DNA of 64,000 bases from DATFVA01 sp963832355 (GTDB lineage: Bacteria; Bacteroidota; Ignavibacteria; Ignavibacteriales; Ignavibacteriaceae): assembly GCA_963832355.1 (NCBI GenBank), contig CAWHTX010000014.1, positions 558,001 to 622,000 on the forward strand, read 5' to 3'. Below the pieces are notes generated by a model. It saw nothing but the letters and a program-made list of their open reading frames with translations. It did not search any database and was not told where the DNA came from. Each line of letters opens with the position of its first letter. Position 1 is the stretch's first letter. The translations under genes and the position numbers were made by a program. Shown here piece by piece: positions 44,088-53,177 of the stretch.

Positions 44088-46853
44088 ATGAGTAAAAAGT
44101 TTGTAATTATTGATGCTATGGCTTTAGCATATAAGGCCTACTTCGTATTCATCAATCGTCCCCTGGTCTCAACAAAAGGTGAACCTACCTCGGCTGTTTT
44201 TGGCTTCCTGAACCAGCTTATGAAGATACTGGAGGATACGAAACCCGATTACCTGGCCGTGGCATTTGACTCAAAGGAAAAGACTTTTCGCCATGAAAGA
44301 TATGAAGGCTATAAAGCATCGAGAGCAGAGATGCCCGAGGACATGGTACCACAGATCGGGAGAATCAAAGAGATAATTACTGCTATGAATATCCCGCTTT
44401 ATATAAAGCCCGGTTATGAAGCGGACGATATTATCGGTACAGCCGTATGCAAAGCTGAAGAAAAAGGGCTGGAGTCATTTGTCATAACCCCCGATAAGGA
44501 TTTCAACCAGCTGGTAACCGAAAAGGTTAAAATTGTCCGTCCCGGTAAATCAACCGAAGAAATTGTTTTTTATGACGTTAAAAAAGTTAATGATGAATTC
44601 GGCTTTGAGCCTAAACAGATGATTGATTACCTCGCGCTAATCGGGGATAAATCAGATGATATACCCGGAATAGCAGGTATAGGACCCAAAACCGCACTGC
44701 CTCTTATCCAGAAATATGGTTCGGTAGAGAGTATTTATGAACATATCGATGAAATTGAAAAGCCTGCACTGAAGAAGAAACTTGTAGAAGGGGAAACAAA
44801 TGCTTTTCTCTCGAAAGAACTGGCTACAATACACTGCGAAGTACCACTCGAATTTGATTTCGAAAAAGCAAGAATGTCAGAGCCCGATTTTGATAAGCTC
44901 AGGGAAATATTCCTGCAGGTTGAATTTAAAAATCTTTACAGCCGATTTCTAAACTACTATGAGAGAAACGGAGGCGGCAAAGGTGAGGAAATTGAAACTA
45001 TCGCACCCGAAGCAGAAACCTTCGATGAGAAAAATATCAGCTACAAATTAATTACTACCGCTGCAGAAGCTAAAAAACTGGCATCGAAGTTAGGGAAAGC
45101 AGATTTATTCGTATTCGATACTGAGACTGACAGTCTCGATCACTTTTTGCTGAAACTTGCCGGAGTTTCATTCTCGACTAAGGAAAATGAGGGATATTAT
45201 GTAGCTCTCAATGCATTTGAAAATGAAAATGAAATTCCTGATGCGGTAAAAGACAGACTTCCTCTGAGTGAATTTATTAAAATATTCAATCCTTTATTTG
45301 AAAATAAGAAGATTAAAAAAGTCTGCCAGAATGGTAAATTCGATATCTCTGTTCTGCGCAGCAGGGGTATTGAAGTTGAAAACTTTTATTTCGACACAAT
45401 GCTGGCAAGCTATGTTCTGGATCCGGACCAGAAACATGGTATGGATGAACTATCGGTTAAATATCTTAACTATAAACCCATTCCCCTCTCCGATCTGATC
45501 GGAGCGAAGAAAGATCCTTCAAAAATATTTGAAGCAGATCTTAGTGCCGTCTCAAATTATTCCTGTGAGGATTCAGATATAACATACCGGCTCTTTAAGA
45601 AACTTGAAGCAGAAATAAAAAAGGAAAACCTTAATAAAATCGCCTATGATATCGAATTCCCTCTTGTCCCTGTACTTGAAGATATGGAAAGAGAAGGCAT
45701 CAGGATCGATACGAAGGCTCTCATCGCTTTCAGCAAAGACCTCCAGGTGCTACTGGATGATTATACACGGAGGATATATAAATGCTGCGGTGAGGAGTTT
45801 AATATCAATTCCCCCCAGCAGATGCAGGTGATATTATTTGACAAACTTAAACTCAAGACCGGAAAAAAAACAAAAACCGGTTATTCAACCGATGCAAGAT
45901 CGCTCGAGAATCTCCGCGGAGAGCATAAGATTATAGAATTGATACTCGACTTCAGACAGGTGTCTAAACTGAAATCAACCTATGCCGATTCCCTTCCGGC
46001 CCTTATCCATCCTAAGACGGGCAGGATCCATACCTCTTTCAACCAGACGGTAGCGTCCACGGGACGACTCTCGAGCAATGATCCTAACCTTCAGAATATC
46101 CCGATCAGATCTGAAATGGGTAAGGAAATAAGGAAGGCATTTGTTCCGAGGGACAAAAATCATCTGATCCTGAGTGCCGACTACAGCCAGATTGAATTAC
46201 GTATACTAGCCAGTATAACAGGTGATGAAGGCCTGACAAAAGCATTTAAAAACGGGGAAGATATTCACAGGAGTACTGCTGCCCTGGTATTTATGGTTGA
46301 TCCGGAAGACGTTACCCCGGAGATGAGAAGAAGGGCGAAGGAAGTAAATTTCGGAGTTCTGTACGGCATAGGACCTTTTGGATTAAAAACACGACTGGGC
46401 ATCACTCAGTCACATGCAAAAGAAATTATAGAGACTTATTTTAATACTTTTAAGCGAGTCAAACATTTTATGGATGAGTCGGTACTTAAAGCCCGTGAGA
46501 AAGGTTATGCCGAGACCCTGTACGGCAGAAGAAGATTTCTCAGGAACATTAACAGCAGCAACCGTGTTGTGCGGCAGTTTGAGGAGCGGGTCGCTATAAA
46601 TATGCCTATACAGGGAACAGCTGCTGATATGATAAAACTGGCCATGATCAATATTTATTATGAACTAAATAAAATGAAAGCCCGTTCAAAGATGGTTCTG
46701 CAGGTACATGATGAGCTTCTTTTTGATGTTTACAAGGATGAGGTTGATGAAATAAGGGATATGGTTAAAGAGAAAATGGAAAATGCAATTCCTATGAATG
46801 TCCCGATTACAGTTGAAACAGGAACCGGTGAGAACTGGCTGGATGCTCACTAA
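44088..46853 (+). CDS. polA: DNA polymerase I
   Basis: 921 aa, full length. 5' nuclease domain at about 1-290 (YEGYKASRAEMPED, GYEADDIIGT, TPDKDFNQLV, GIGPKTALPLI), a 3'-5' exonuclease domain at about 315-500 that retains its acidic residues (Asp344 and Glu346 in FVFDTETDSL, NGKFD, and NYSCEDSDITYRL), and the polymerase domain with motif A ADYSQIELRILAS, motif B RRAKEVNFGVLYGIGPFGL and motif C QVHDELLFDV. So proofreading is probably active, unlike Taq-type enzymes. The ATG at 44088 is weakly preceded by GAG. First plus-strand gene after the repeat region. Confidence 0.98.
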   Translation: MSKKFVIIDAMALAYKAYFVFINRPLVSTKGEPTSAVFGFLNQLMKILEDTKPDYLAVAFDSKEKTFRHERYEGYKASRAEMPEDMVPQIGRIKEIITAMNIPLYIKPGYEADDIIGTAVCKAEEKGLESFVITPDKDFNQLVTEKVKIVRPGKSTEEIVFYDVKKVNDEFGFEPKQMIDYLALIGDKSDDIPGIAGIGPKTALPLIQKYGSVESIYEHIDEIEKPALKKKLVEGETNAFLSKELATIHCEVPLEFDFEKARMSEPDFDKLREIFLQVEFKNLYSRFLNYYERNGGGKGEEIETIAPEAETFDEKNISYKLITTAAEAKKLASKLGKADLFVFDTETDSLDHFLLKLAGVSFSTKENEGYYVALNAFENENEIPDAVKDRLPLSEFIKIFNPLFENKKIKKVCQNGKFDISVLRSRGIEVENFYFDTMLASYVLDPDQKHGMDELSVKYLNYKPIPLSDLIGAKKDPSKIFEADLSAVSNYSCEDSDITYRLFKKLEAEIKKENLNKIAYDIEFPLVPVLEDMEREGIRIDTKALIAFSKDLQVLLDDYTRRIYKCCGEEFNINSPQQMQVILFDKLKLKTGKKTKTGYSTDARSLENLRGEHKIIELILDFRQVSKLKSTYADSLPALIHPKTGRIHTSFNQTVASTGRLSSNDPNLQNIPIRSEMGKEIRKAFVPRDKNHLILSADYSQIELRILASITGDEGLTKAFKNGEDIHRSTAALVFMVDPEDVTPEMRRRAKEVNFGVLYGIGPFGLKTRLGITQSHAKEIIETYFNTFKRVKHFMDESVLKAREKGYAETLYGRRRFLRNINSSNRVVRQFEERVAINMPIQGTAADMIKLAMINIYYELNKMKARSKMVLQVHDELLFDVYKDEVDEIRDMVKEKMENAIPMNVPITVETGTGENWLDAH

Positions 46854-46868
46854 AATTATTTTCTTTTA

Positions 46869-47900
46869 ATGAAGATAGATAAAAATAAGATAAAGAAGAT
46901 CCTGTGCATAAAACCCCGCGGGATCGGGGACATTGTGCTTTCGACAATCATCCTTGAAAACCTTTCGGCTCATTTTCCTTATGCACAGATAGATTACCTT
47001 ACCGAAAAATTTGCCAAAGCATCTGTAGAGAATAATCCATTTGTGAGAAAAGTTCTTACAATGAACGAAACTGAATTTCCACTCCTTGTTGCACTGCGTA
47101 TTAAAAAAGAAAAATATGATATGATCCTTGACCTCTGGTCAAATCCCAGGTCGGCACAGATTACTTTTTTGTCCGGGGTTAAATACCGTGTAGGTTTTGC
47201 CTACCGCGGACGAAAGTATGCTTACAACATTCTCGCAACGGGTGAAAGAGGTGATCATCATTCTGCCGAGCATAACCTTGAACTCCTTAAACCGCTGAAT
47301 ATTGAAATAAATACCAGGAACGTTCACTTCTACGTGTCGGAAGAGGATGATGAATACGGGAAAAAATTTATTAATAAATACTGCAGGCGGGACTCGCTTG
47401 TGGTTGGTATTATCCCGGCCGGCGGCTGGCCGTCCAAGAGATGTGATGCATCAAAGTGGGTTGAGATATGTTCTGTAATCAATAAAAAATACAAGGTAAA
47501 TTTCCTGATATTATGGGGACCCGGAGATGAGTATGATGCCGATTATATAAAGAACCACTTTCCCGACCGAACCGTACTTGCACCTAAGACGTCACTTAAA
47601 CAGATGTCAGGACTTATTAAAAACTGCGGGTTTATACTTGCCAACGATTCCGGCCCGATGCATATGGCAGCTGCTCTTGGCATTCCAACGCTTGGTATAT
47701 TTGGTCCAACCGACCCTGCCAAACACGGACCTTATTCCCCTGATTCAGGTTATGTATTAAAAGAGGATCTGTTCTGTATTGTATGCAATTACCTTGAATG
47801 CCCCTATAATCATGAATGCATGCTTCAACTCTCAAACCAGAAAGTACTCGAAGCATTTGAAAGACTTGCGGGTAATTTATTAAAAAAGAGAACTACCTGA
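46869..47900 (+). CDS. Family 9 glycosyltransferase (heptosyltransferase-like)
   Basis: 343 aa of GT-B fold. Signatures of ADP-heptose:LPS heptosyltransferases: CIKPRGIGDIVLSTIILENL, the acceptor-side PAGGWPSKRCDASKW, LILWGPGDEYDAD, and the C-terminal donor motif NDSGPMHMAAALGIPTLGIF with the GPTDPAKHGPYS loop. A Cys-rich end (CIVCNYLECPYNHECM) follows, as in many GT9 members. It probably adds heptose to an LPS inner core. It begins 15 nt after polA and converges on the GT4 gene, with the two 3' ends overlapping by 8 bp. Confidence 0.9.
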   Translation: MKIDKNKIKKILCIKPRGIGDIVLSTIILENLSAHFPYAQIDYLTEKFAKASVENNPFVRKVLTMNETEFPLLVALRIKKEKYDMILDLWSNPRSAQITFLSGVKYRVGFAYRGRKYAYNILATGERGDHHSAEHNLELLKPLNIEINTRNVHFYVSEEDDEYGKKFINKYCRRDSLVVGIIPAGGWPSKRCDASKWVEICSVINKKYKVNFLILWGPGDEYDADYIKNHFPDRTVLAPKTSLKQMSGLIKNCGFILANDSGPMHMAAALGIPTLGIFGPTDPAKHGPYSPDSGYVLKEDLFCIVCNYLECPYNHECMLQLSNQKVLEAFERLAGNLLKKRTT

Positions 47901-48969
47901 TCGATTTAAGAAAGTCATCCATCTTTCCTGCAAGTACATCAATTGTATGATTCGTTTTAACATCTTTGTAAGCATTCCTTCCGAGGTCTTTTCTTAAATC
48001 GGGATTGTTGCTCAAATGGTTAATTATCCTGACCAGTTCATCCGTATCATTAAGACTAAATAAAAACCCGTTCTCACCGTTTTCAATTAATTCATCATTA
48101 CCGGGTATATCAGATGCTATCAATGGGACAGAGGATATACCGGCTTCAAGCAGAGCAAGTGAAAATCCTTCTGATCTCGAGGTAAGCAGGAATATGTCCA
48201 TCGCTTTATAATATTTCCAGATATCATCAACATAACCGGGCATTATTATCCGCTCCCTGCCGATATTAAATGATGCAGCATATTCCCTCACTTCGTTCTG
48301 CTGTTCTTCCGGTATGCCTATAATCAGCAGGATAAACTTATCATCAAGTTTTGAGAATGCCCTAAACAGTATATCAAAACCTTTTCTCTCTTTGTGAAAC
48401 CATGTTGACAGGCCGAGCACTATCTTATCATTCAGTGAAAATTTATCTCTTACTTCCCTGCCCTGAATTTCATTTATATTATCAGGAAACTCTATTCCGT
48501 TGTGAATAACCTTAACTTTTTTCTTTTTTATACCCGATTTAATAAGACTATCTGCCACGCCACCGCTGCAGGCTAACTGGTAATCGAAGTATCTGTTATA
48601 TATAATCGGTCCTATTATGGGTATACTCCTGGTAATATTCTGCCGGTATGCAACATTCTTAAACTTATCCTTGTATTCCTTTTTAAGATTCAGCCCCAGT
48701 TTTCTGTCCAGTGAATGATATGAAATCACTGCAAACGGATTCAACTGTGTGAAATAACCCTTAAACTCTTTATAAATTCCCTTAAAAACACCAGTTGTAT
48801 CCAGGGAAATAACCTCAATTCCCCTTTCCTTTGCCCGTCTTTCCGTAAGAGAACCCTTTGAGGCGAAGAGTCTCAGGTCATATCCGATTTTAATTAATTT
48901 TTCTGAGCTTAGAATGGCAATTTTGGCACTTCCCGCATAACCGTCCCCAAAGCTAACCTGGAAAAGCAT
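47893..48969 (-). CDS. Family 4 glycosyltransferase
   Basis: 358 aa with two Rossmann halves. The N-terminal GSAKIAILSSEKLIKIGYDL segment, the VIHNGIEFPDNI sugar-linker motif and the C-terminal donor-site series GLSTWFHKERKGFDILFRAF, IMPGYVDDIWKYYKAMDIFL, SRSEGFSLALLEAGISSVP and ENGFLF are typical of retaining GT4 enzymes; the EGFxLxLLE-type nucleotide-sugar glutamates are present. Donor and acceptor are unknown. Its 3' end overlaps the convergent GT9 gene by 8 bp, and its start lies 101 bp from the divergent second GT9 gene. Confidence 0.88.
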   Translation of the reverse strand: MLFQVSFGDGYAGSAKIAILSSEKLIKIGYDLRLFASKGSLTERRAKERGIEVISLDTTGVFKGIYKEFKGYFTQLNPFAVISYHSLDRKLGLNLKKEYKDKFKNVAYRQNITRSIPIIGPIIYNRYFDYQLACSGGVADSLIKSGIKKKKVKVIHNGIEFPDNINEIQGREVRDKFSLNDKIVLGLSTWFHKERKGFDILFRAFSKLDDKFILLIIGIPEEQQNEVREYAASFNIGRERIIMPGYVDDIWKYYKAMDIFLLTSRSEGFSLALLEAGISSVPLIASDIPGNDELIENGENGFLFSLNDTDELVRIINHLSNNPDLRKDLGRNAYKDVKTNHTIDVLAGKMDDFLKSIR

Positions 48970-49070
48970 ATCTAAAAATACTCCTTCAAACGCAGCTAAT
49001 GTTTTTTTATATTTGTTCGATAAATTTAACTATAAATATAATTATTAATTACAATTAGTCAGGTTTTTTA

Positions 49071-50228
49071 TTGGCCTTAAATGAGATTCCTTCCTGTAAA
49101 AGGTTCACCGGTTACAAACCATGCTATCCGGATCACAATTGCTGGGTAGACGGGTGCAAGGATAATCTTCCGATTGGGAAGAAAATACTGATAATAAATT
49201 TGGATGCGATGGGCGACATACTAATGACTACCGCTCAGCTCCCTGCAATAAAAAGGAAATTCCCTGAGTCAACCATTTACTGGGTAACGCTTAAATTAGC
49301 AGTTCCGCTGCTGCTTAACAATCCCTATCTGGATAAAGTTTTCGTTTATGATGCCGAATCGATATCAATTTTGAATGAAATGAAATTCGATTACGTTATG
49401 AACGTTGACAAATCGCAACGCTCCTGCGCTCTCCTGAACTCTATAAAAGCTGATAATAAACTGGGGTTTGGATTAAATAAGGACGGGGTCATAATCCCTG
49501 TAAATGAGCGTGCTTATTACAATTACAACCTTGGAATGGATGATCACCTGAAATTCAAAGAAAATAAGAGAACAGGCCAGGATTATCTTGCTGAAACATT
49601 TGAACTGGATTATCGCAGGGATGAATATGTCTTCAATTTTAGTGATGAGGAAAAAACTTTTACAGCCGATTATAAGAAGAACGTCGGCATACACGATAAT
49701 GATTTTGTGATAGGATTTAATACCGGATGTTCGGAGCTATATCCGAACAAAAAAATGACAATTGAGCAGCACGTTCACCTGATAGAAAAACTGCTTGATA
49801 AAAATATTGGAAAGATAGTACTTCTCGGCGGTCCCGAAGATACTGAAAGAAATAATATCATTTATTCTCACTTTGAGGGAAGAATCATTAACACTCCTAC
49901 CACGATGGGGGTCAGAAAAGGAGCCTGTTTTGAGGAACTGGCAGACGTGATAATTACGGGTGATTCGTTCGGAATGCACCTGGGGATTGCCCTTAAAAAA
50001 TATATCATAGTCTGGTTCGGGGTCAGCTGCTGGACGGAAATTGACCTTTATGACAGAGGGATTAAATTATACCAGGAGGATCTTTTCTGCTCCCCGTGCT
50101 GGAAGAAAGTTTGTCCTTACAACCTCGAATGCATCCGGATGATCGACCTCGATAGGATTATAAAAGAGACCGAAGGTTACTATAAAACTAAATTCAATAC
50201 GAAAGCGACAACCGGCGGGAATGGATAA
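49071..50228 (+). CDS. Family 9 glycosyltransferase with Cys-rich ends
   Basis: 385 aa. Core GT9 motifs: ILIINLDAMGDILMTTAQLP, GFNTGCSELYPNKKMTIEQH, IVLLGGPEDTERN and ITGDSFGMHLGIALKKYIIV, with an alternative GVSC in place of the usual GPT loop. Four N-terminal cysteines (Cys9, 18, 24, 29) and a Cys-rich C-terminus (CSPCWKKVCPYNLEC) suggest a metal-binding knuckle, as in a known GT9 subgroup. Probably an LPS-core or surface-glycan transferase. The start is TTG at 49071, 11 nt after AGG; the next in-frame Met is too far inside. Overlaps the next gene by 8 nt. Confidence 0.85.
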   Translation: MALNEIPSCKRFTGYKPCYPDHNCWVDGCKDNLPIGKKILIINLDAMGDILMTTAQLPAIKRKFPESTIYWVTLKLAVPLLLNNPYLDKVFVYDAESISILNEMKFDYVMNVDKSQRSCALLNSIKADNKLGFGLNKDGVIIPVNERAYYNYNLGMDDHLKFKENKRTGQDYLAETFELDYRRDEYVFNFSDEEKTFTADYKKNVGIHDNDFVIGFNTGCSELYPNKKMTIEQHVHLIEKLLDKNIGKIVLLGGPEDTERNNIIYSHFEGRIINTPTTMGVRKGACFEELADVIITGDSFGMHLGIALKKYIIVWFGVSCWTEIDLYDRGIKLYQEDLFCSPCWKKVCPYNLECIRMIDLDRIIKETEGYYKTKFNTKATTGGNG

Positions 50229-51093
50229 CATTAACCCTTTTTCGCTTGCGGTGGAGAAAAAAAGACCGCTTATACTGGACGGTGCGATGGGCAGCCAGCT
50301 TCAGCAGGCAGGAGTCCCGATTCATAAAAAAGCATGGATGACACTTGCAAACACAGATTTCCCTGAAAAAGTGCTTAAAATTCATAAAGATTATATCTCT
50401 GCAGGTGCAGATATCATCACCTCAAATACTTTTCGGACCAATCCTTCGGCAGTAGCAGGCTTCAGCGAAACCAAACAAAAGGAACTACTGAAGGCAGCCC
50501 TTGAACTGGCACGGGAGGCAAAAGATGGTAAGCAGGTCTATATCGCAGCGTCCAACGCTCCGGCGGAAGACTGCTACCAAAAAGATCGCCGTTTGAGCAA
50601 TAAAGAACTTAAGTATAATCACCATAAACATATTAGATTACTTATCGATAATGGTCCGGATTTCATCTTAAATGAAACACAAAGTCATTTTGATGAGATA
50701 AAGATTATATGTGAATATTGCTTACGGAATGATATACCGTACCTGATCAGTCTTTATCTGGACGAGAATCTCAGACTGCTTTCAGGTGAATCCCCTTCTG
50801 ATGCTGTTGAATTTATCAGAGATTTTGGACCGCTGGCCATTGGACTTAACTGCATTTCGCCGGCACAGTTCACAGCGGTTGAAAGAGAATTTGACTTTAA
50901 CTGGGGCTTTTATCTTAACTGCGGTTCGGGGAACCCGGAAGATGCAATAATCAAATGCGGCTTTTCTCCCGGAGATTATCTGGCACTGGTTAAGAGATCA
51001 ATGGAATACTCCCCTTCCTTCATAGGAGCCTGCTGCGGATCGGGTCCCGAACATATAATCAAAATCAGGGAATACCTTGATGGCAAGAACTGA
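50221..51093 (+). CDS. Homocysteine S-methyltransferase family protein
   Basis: 290 aa of the Met-synthase/MmuM barrel type. Start motif LILDGAMGSQLQQAG, then ADIITSNTFRTNPSAV, and the three zinc cysteines: Cys211 (GLNCISP) and the CC pair at 271-272 (GACCGSGPEHI). So a zinc-thiolate enzyme that methylates homocysteine or a similar thiol is expected, with S-methylmethionine/SAM or a corrinoid as donor unknown. It overlaps the GT9 gene upstream and ispE downstream by a few bases, so it is co-transcribed with them without an obvious metabolic link. Confidence 0.87.
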   Translation: MDNINPFSLAVEKKRPLILDGAMGSQLQQAGVPIHKKAWMTLANTDFPEKVLKIHKDYISAGADIITSNTFRTNPSAVAGFSETKQKELLKAALELAREAKDGKQVYIAASNAPAEDCYQKDRRLSNKELKYNHHKHIRLLIDNGPDFILNETQSHFDEIKIICEYCLRNDIPYLISLYLDENLRLLSGESPSDAVEFIRDFGPLAIGLNCISPAQFTAVEREFDFNWGFYLNCGSGNPEDAIIKCGFSPGDYLALVKRSMEYSPSFIGACCGSGPEHIIKIREYLDGKN

Positions 51094-51928
51094 ACGACTA
51101 ACCCCCGCAAAGATTAATATCGGATTATACGTAACTGAGAGAAGACAGGACGGATATCATAATATCGAGACTATTTTTTATCCAATAAATATTTTTGATC
51201 GGATAATGATCGAGAATTCAGATAAGTTCAGTTTTACATCAAATGATAAATCACTTCCTGTTGATTCCACAAATCTGGCGGTTCACGCCAAAAATCTCCT
51301 GGAGGAATATTCAGGTGAAAGGCTTAATGTAACAATCCATCTTGATAAAAATATACCTGCGGGAGCAGGGCTTGGAGGCGGCAGTTCGGATGCTGCAGCA
51401 GTTTTAGTAACTTTAAATGAATTTGCAGAGCTCCACCTGTCGGAAAATGAAATTTTTGACCTTGCTTTCAGACTTGGGAGTGATGTGCCATTTTTTCTTA
51501 ACCCACGGCCGTCATTCGCCTGCGGCCGGGGGGAAGTACTTCACCCGCTTCTGCTGCATTCAGAGCTTCCTATTGTTATTGTTAATCCCGGAATTCACAT
51601 ATCAACAAGATGGGCGTACAGTAAAATTACTCCGGCTTCACCGGGTTTTGACTTAAGGAAAGTTGAATCACTCGACTTGTACCACTTAAAACTTTATAAT
51701 GAGAAGATAAATAATGTATTTGAAGACCCCGTTTTTAATGCTTACCCTTTAATTAGAGAACTCCGATTTCTACATTACAAACTCGGTGCAGTATTTGCGC
51801 TTATGAGCGGCAGCGGCTCAACTGTTTACGGTATTTATCCTGATTATGAAAGTGCATCATATGCGGATAGGATAATGAGGGAACGAGGTTACCTGAGTTT
51901 CCTGAACAATGAGGGAGATACCGGGTAA
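51080..51928 (+). CDS. ispE: 4-diphosphocytidyl-2-C-methyl-D-erythritol kinase
   Basis: MEP-pathway GHMP kinase phosphorylating CDP-methylerythritol. 282 aa. Conserved AKINIGLYVTERRQDGYHNI at the N-terminus, the glycine loop IPAGAGLGGGSSDAAAV at about 91-107, LGSDVPFFLNP and the C-terminal ALMSGSGSTVYGIY. The ATG at 51080 is chosen over a TTG one codon earlier. It overlaps the upstream methyltransferase by 14 nt. Its presence indicates that isoprenoids are made by the MEP route in this organism. Confidence 0.95.
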   Translation: MARTERLTPAKINIGLYVTERRQDGYHNIETIFYPINIFDRIMIENSDKFSFTSNDKSLPVDSTNLAVHAKNLLEEYSGERLNVTIHLDKNIPAGAGLGGGSSDAAAVLVTLNEFAELHLSENEIFDLAFRLGSDVPFFLNPRPSFACGRGEVLHPLLLHSELPIVIVNPGIHISTRWAYSKITPASPGFDLRKVESLDLYHLKLYNEKINNVFEDPVFNAYPLIRELRFLHYKLGAVFALMSGSGSTVYGIYPDYESASYADRIMRERGYLSFLNNEGDTG

Positions 51929-51959
51929 AACTTTACCTGCAGTTTTTAAGTTACTGCAG
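51924..51959. terminator. Possible bidirectional terminator between ispE and ldcA
   Basis: Two nested inverted repeats overlap the ends of the convergent genes: GGTAAA/TTTACC at 51924-51937, then CTGCAGT/ACTGCAG at 51937-51959 with a T-rich loop. They start at the ispE stop codon and run into the ldcA stop codon. The T runs are inside loops, so efficiency is doubtful. Confidence 0.35.
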
Positions 51960-52887
51960 ATTCTGTAATTTCAACAAACTTTCTTGAGGCATTAATCCGG
52001 AAATTAACACCTATTGGAATAGTAATATTATCCCTGAGATGTCCATGCCGGAAGTTATAAACAACAGGTTTCTTCAGAGGAGCAAGATAATCTGTAATAA
52101 CTTCGCCGAGAGTTAACGTTTTCTTATTCGGATCCAGTTCATGACAATCGCGAAATGACCCGATAAGAATGCCTTTTATACCTTTTAACATTCCTGACAA
52201 TCTCAGCTGGTTTAACATTCTATCGATTTTATAAGGTGTTTCTCCCATTTCTTCTAAAAGAAGGATTTTATCTTTAAGATCCGGGAAATAAGCGGTGCCG
52301 ATCAGGGCAGATATAACAGAAAGGTTTCCACCAACAATTCTTCCGGCTGCGGTACCTGATGTAAGACTGAGAATATGCTCGTCGTCAGGATTTTCAATCT
52401 TACCATATTTCTTTGAAGATGTAAGCAGCTTCCAGAACATCTCCTCAGTAAAAGAACTTACTTCATCATAAAAATCTACTCCCACCATTGGTCCGGCAAA
52501 TGTTAACAATCCCGTCTTATAAAACATTGCAAGATGCAGTGCGGAAATATCACTGTAACCTACAAAGATCTTAGGATTATTTCTGATCAGCTTATAATCG
52601 ATTTTATCTACAAGTCTTGCGGCACCGTAACCGCCTCTCAGACAAAAAACAGCTCTAACCTTTTTATTTGAGAACATAGAATGCAGATCATCCAGCCTTT
52701 CCTGGTCAGTCCCTGCCAGGTAGCCATTGTATTTCCCTACGTTTTTACCAACAACCACGCTGTATCCCAGGCTTTCGATATACTGCACACCCTTATCCAG
52801 ACGGGACGGATCATCGATGGAAGAAGCAGGAGAAATTATTCCAATTAAATCCCCTTTGTGAAGTTTTTTGGGTTTTATGGCTTTCAT
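51946..52887 (-). CDS. ldcA: LD-carboxypeptidase (S66 family)
   Basis: Cleaves the terminal D-Ala from tetrapeptides of recycled murein. 313 aa. Start KKLHKGDLIGIISPASSI, the signature FCLRGGYGAARLVD, the nucleophile Ser112 in FVGYSDISALHLAMF, Glu in LLLEEMGETPYKIDR and His281/283 in FRHGHLRDN, so the Ser-Glu-His triad is complete. No signal peptide is visible, in line with a cytoplasmic recycling enzyme. Divergent from the sugar cluster, with 290 bp between them. Confidence 0.94.
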   Translation of the reverse strand: MKAIKPKKLHKGDLIGIISPASSIDDPSRLDKGVQYIESLGYSVVVGKNVGKYNGYLAGTDQERLDDLHSMFSNKKVRAVFCLRGGYGAARLVDKIDYKLIRNNPKIFVGYSDISALHLAMFYKTGLLTFAGPMVGVDFYDEVSSFTEEMFWKLLTSSKKYGKIENPDDEHILSLTSGTAAGRIVGGNLSVISALIGTAYFPDLKDKILLLEEMGETPYKIDRMLNQLRLSGMLKGIKGILIGSFRDCHELDPNKKTLTLGEVITDYLAPLKKPVVYNFRHGHLRDNITIPIGVNFRINASRKFVEITESAVT

Positions 52888-52996
52888 ATAAATGTTTGTA
52901 TGTTTTGGGAGTCTCGAGGGGTGAATTTAAGAATAGAAATGTTGCTAATCAAATCTTTAATCTATTTAAGTTGTTATATTTTAACCTGTTATGGAA

Positions 52997-53043
52997 AAAC
53001 CGGGGTAATTTATAAATAAATATGCTGTCTGGCACCCCGGTTT
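52997..53043. repeat. Perfect 10-bp inverted repeat in the divergent ldcA/sugar-cluster intergenic region
   Basis: AAACCGGGGT at 52997-53006 and ACCCCGGTTT at 53034-53043, with a 27-nt AT-rich spacer. It lies 110 bp from the ldcA start and 135 bp from the first gene of the 53.2-61.4 kb operon. The arms are far more GC-rich than the region. It could be an operator or an RNA hairpin; on the minus strand the stem runs on into five T residues, as in an intrinsic terminator. No gene is present in the rest of 52888-53177. Confidence 0.75.
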
Positions 53044-53177
53044 GAGTTTAATCAGATTATAAAATATATTATTAGTTAATCCATTTAATAATTAGAACTT
53101 AGAGGTATTTTTAACAATAATTTAACAGTAGAGAAACAGTTATTTCATAACTTAATCATTTAACTGAAAGAGATTTT

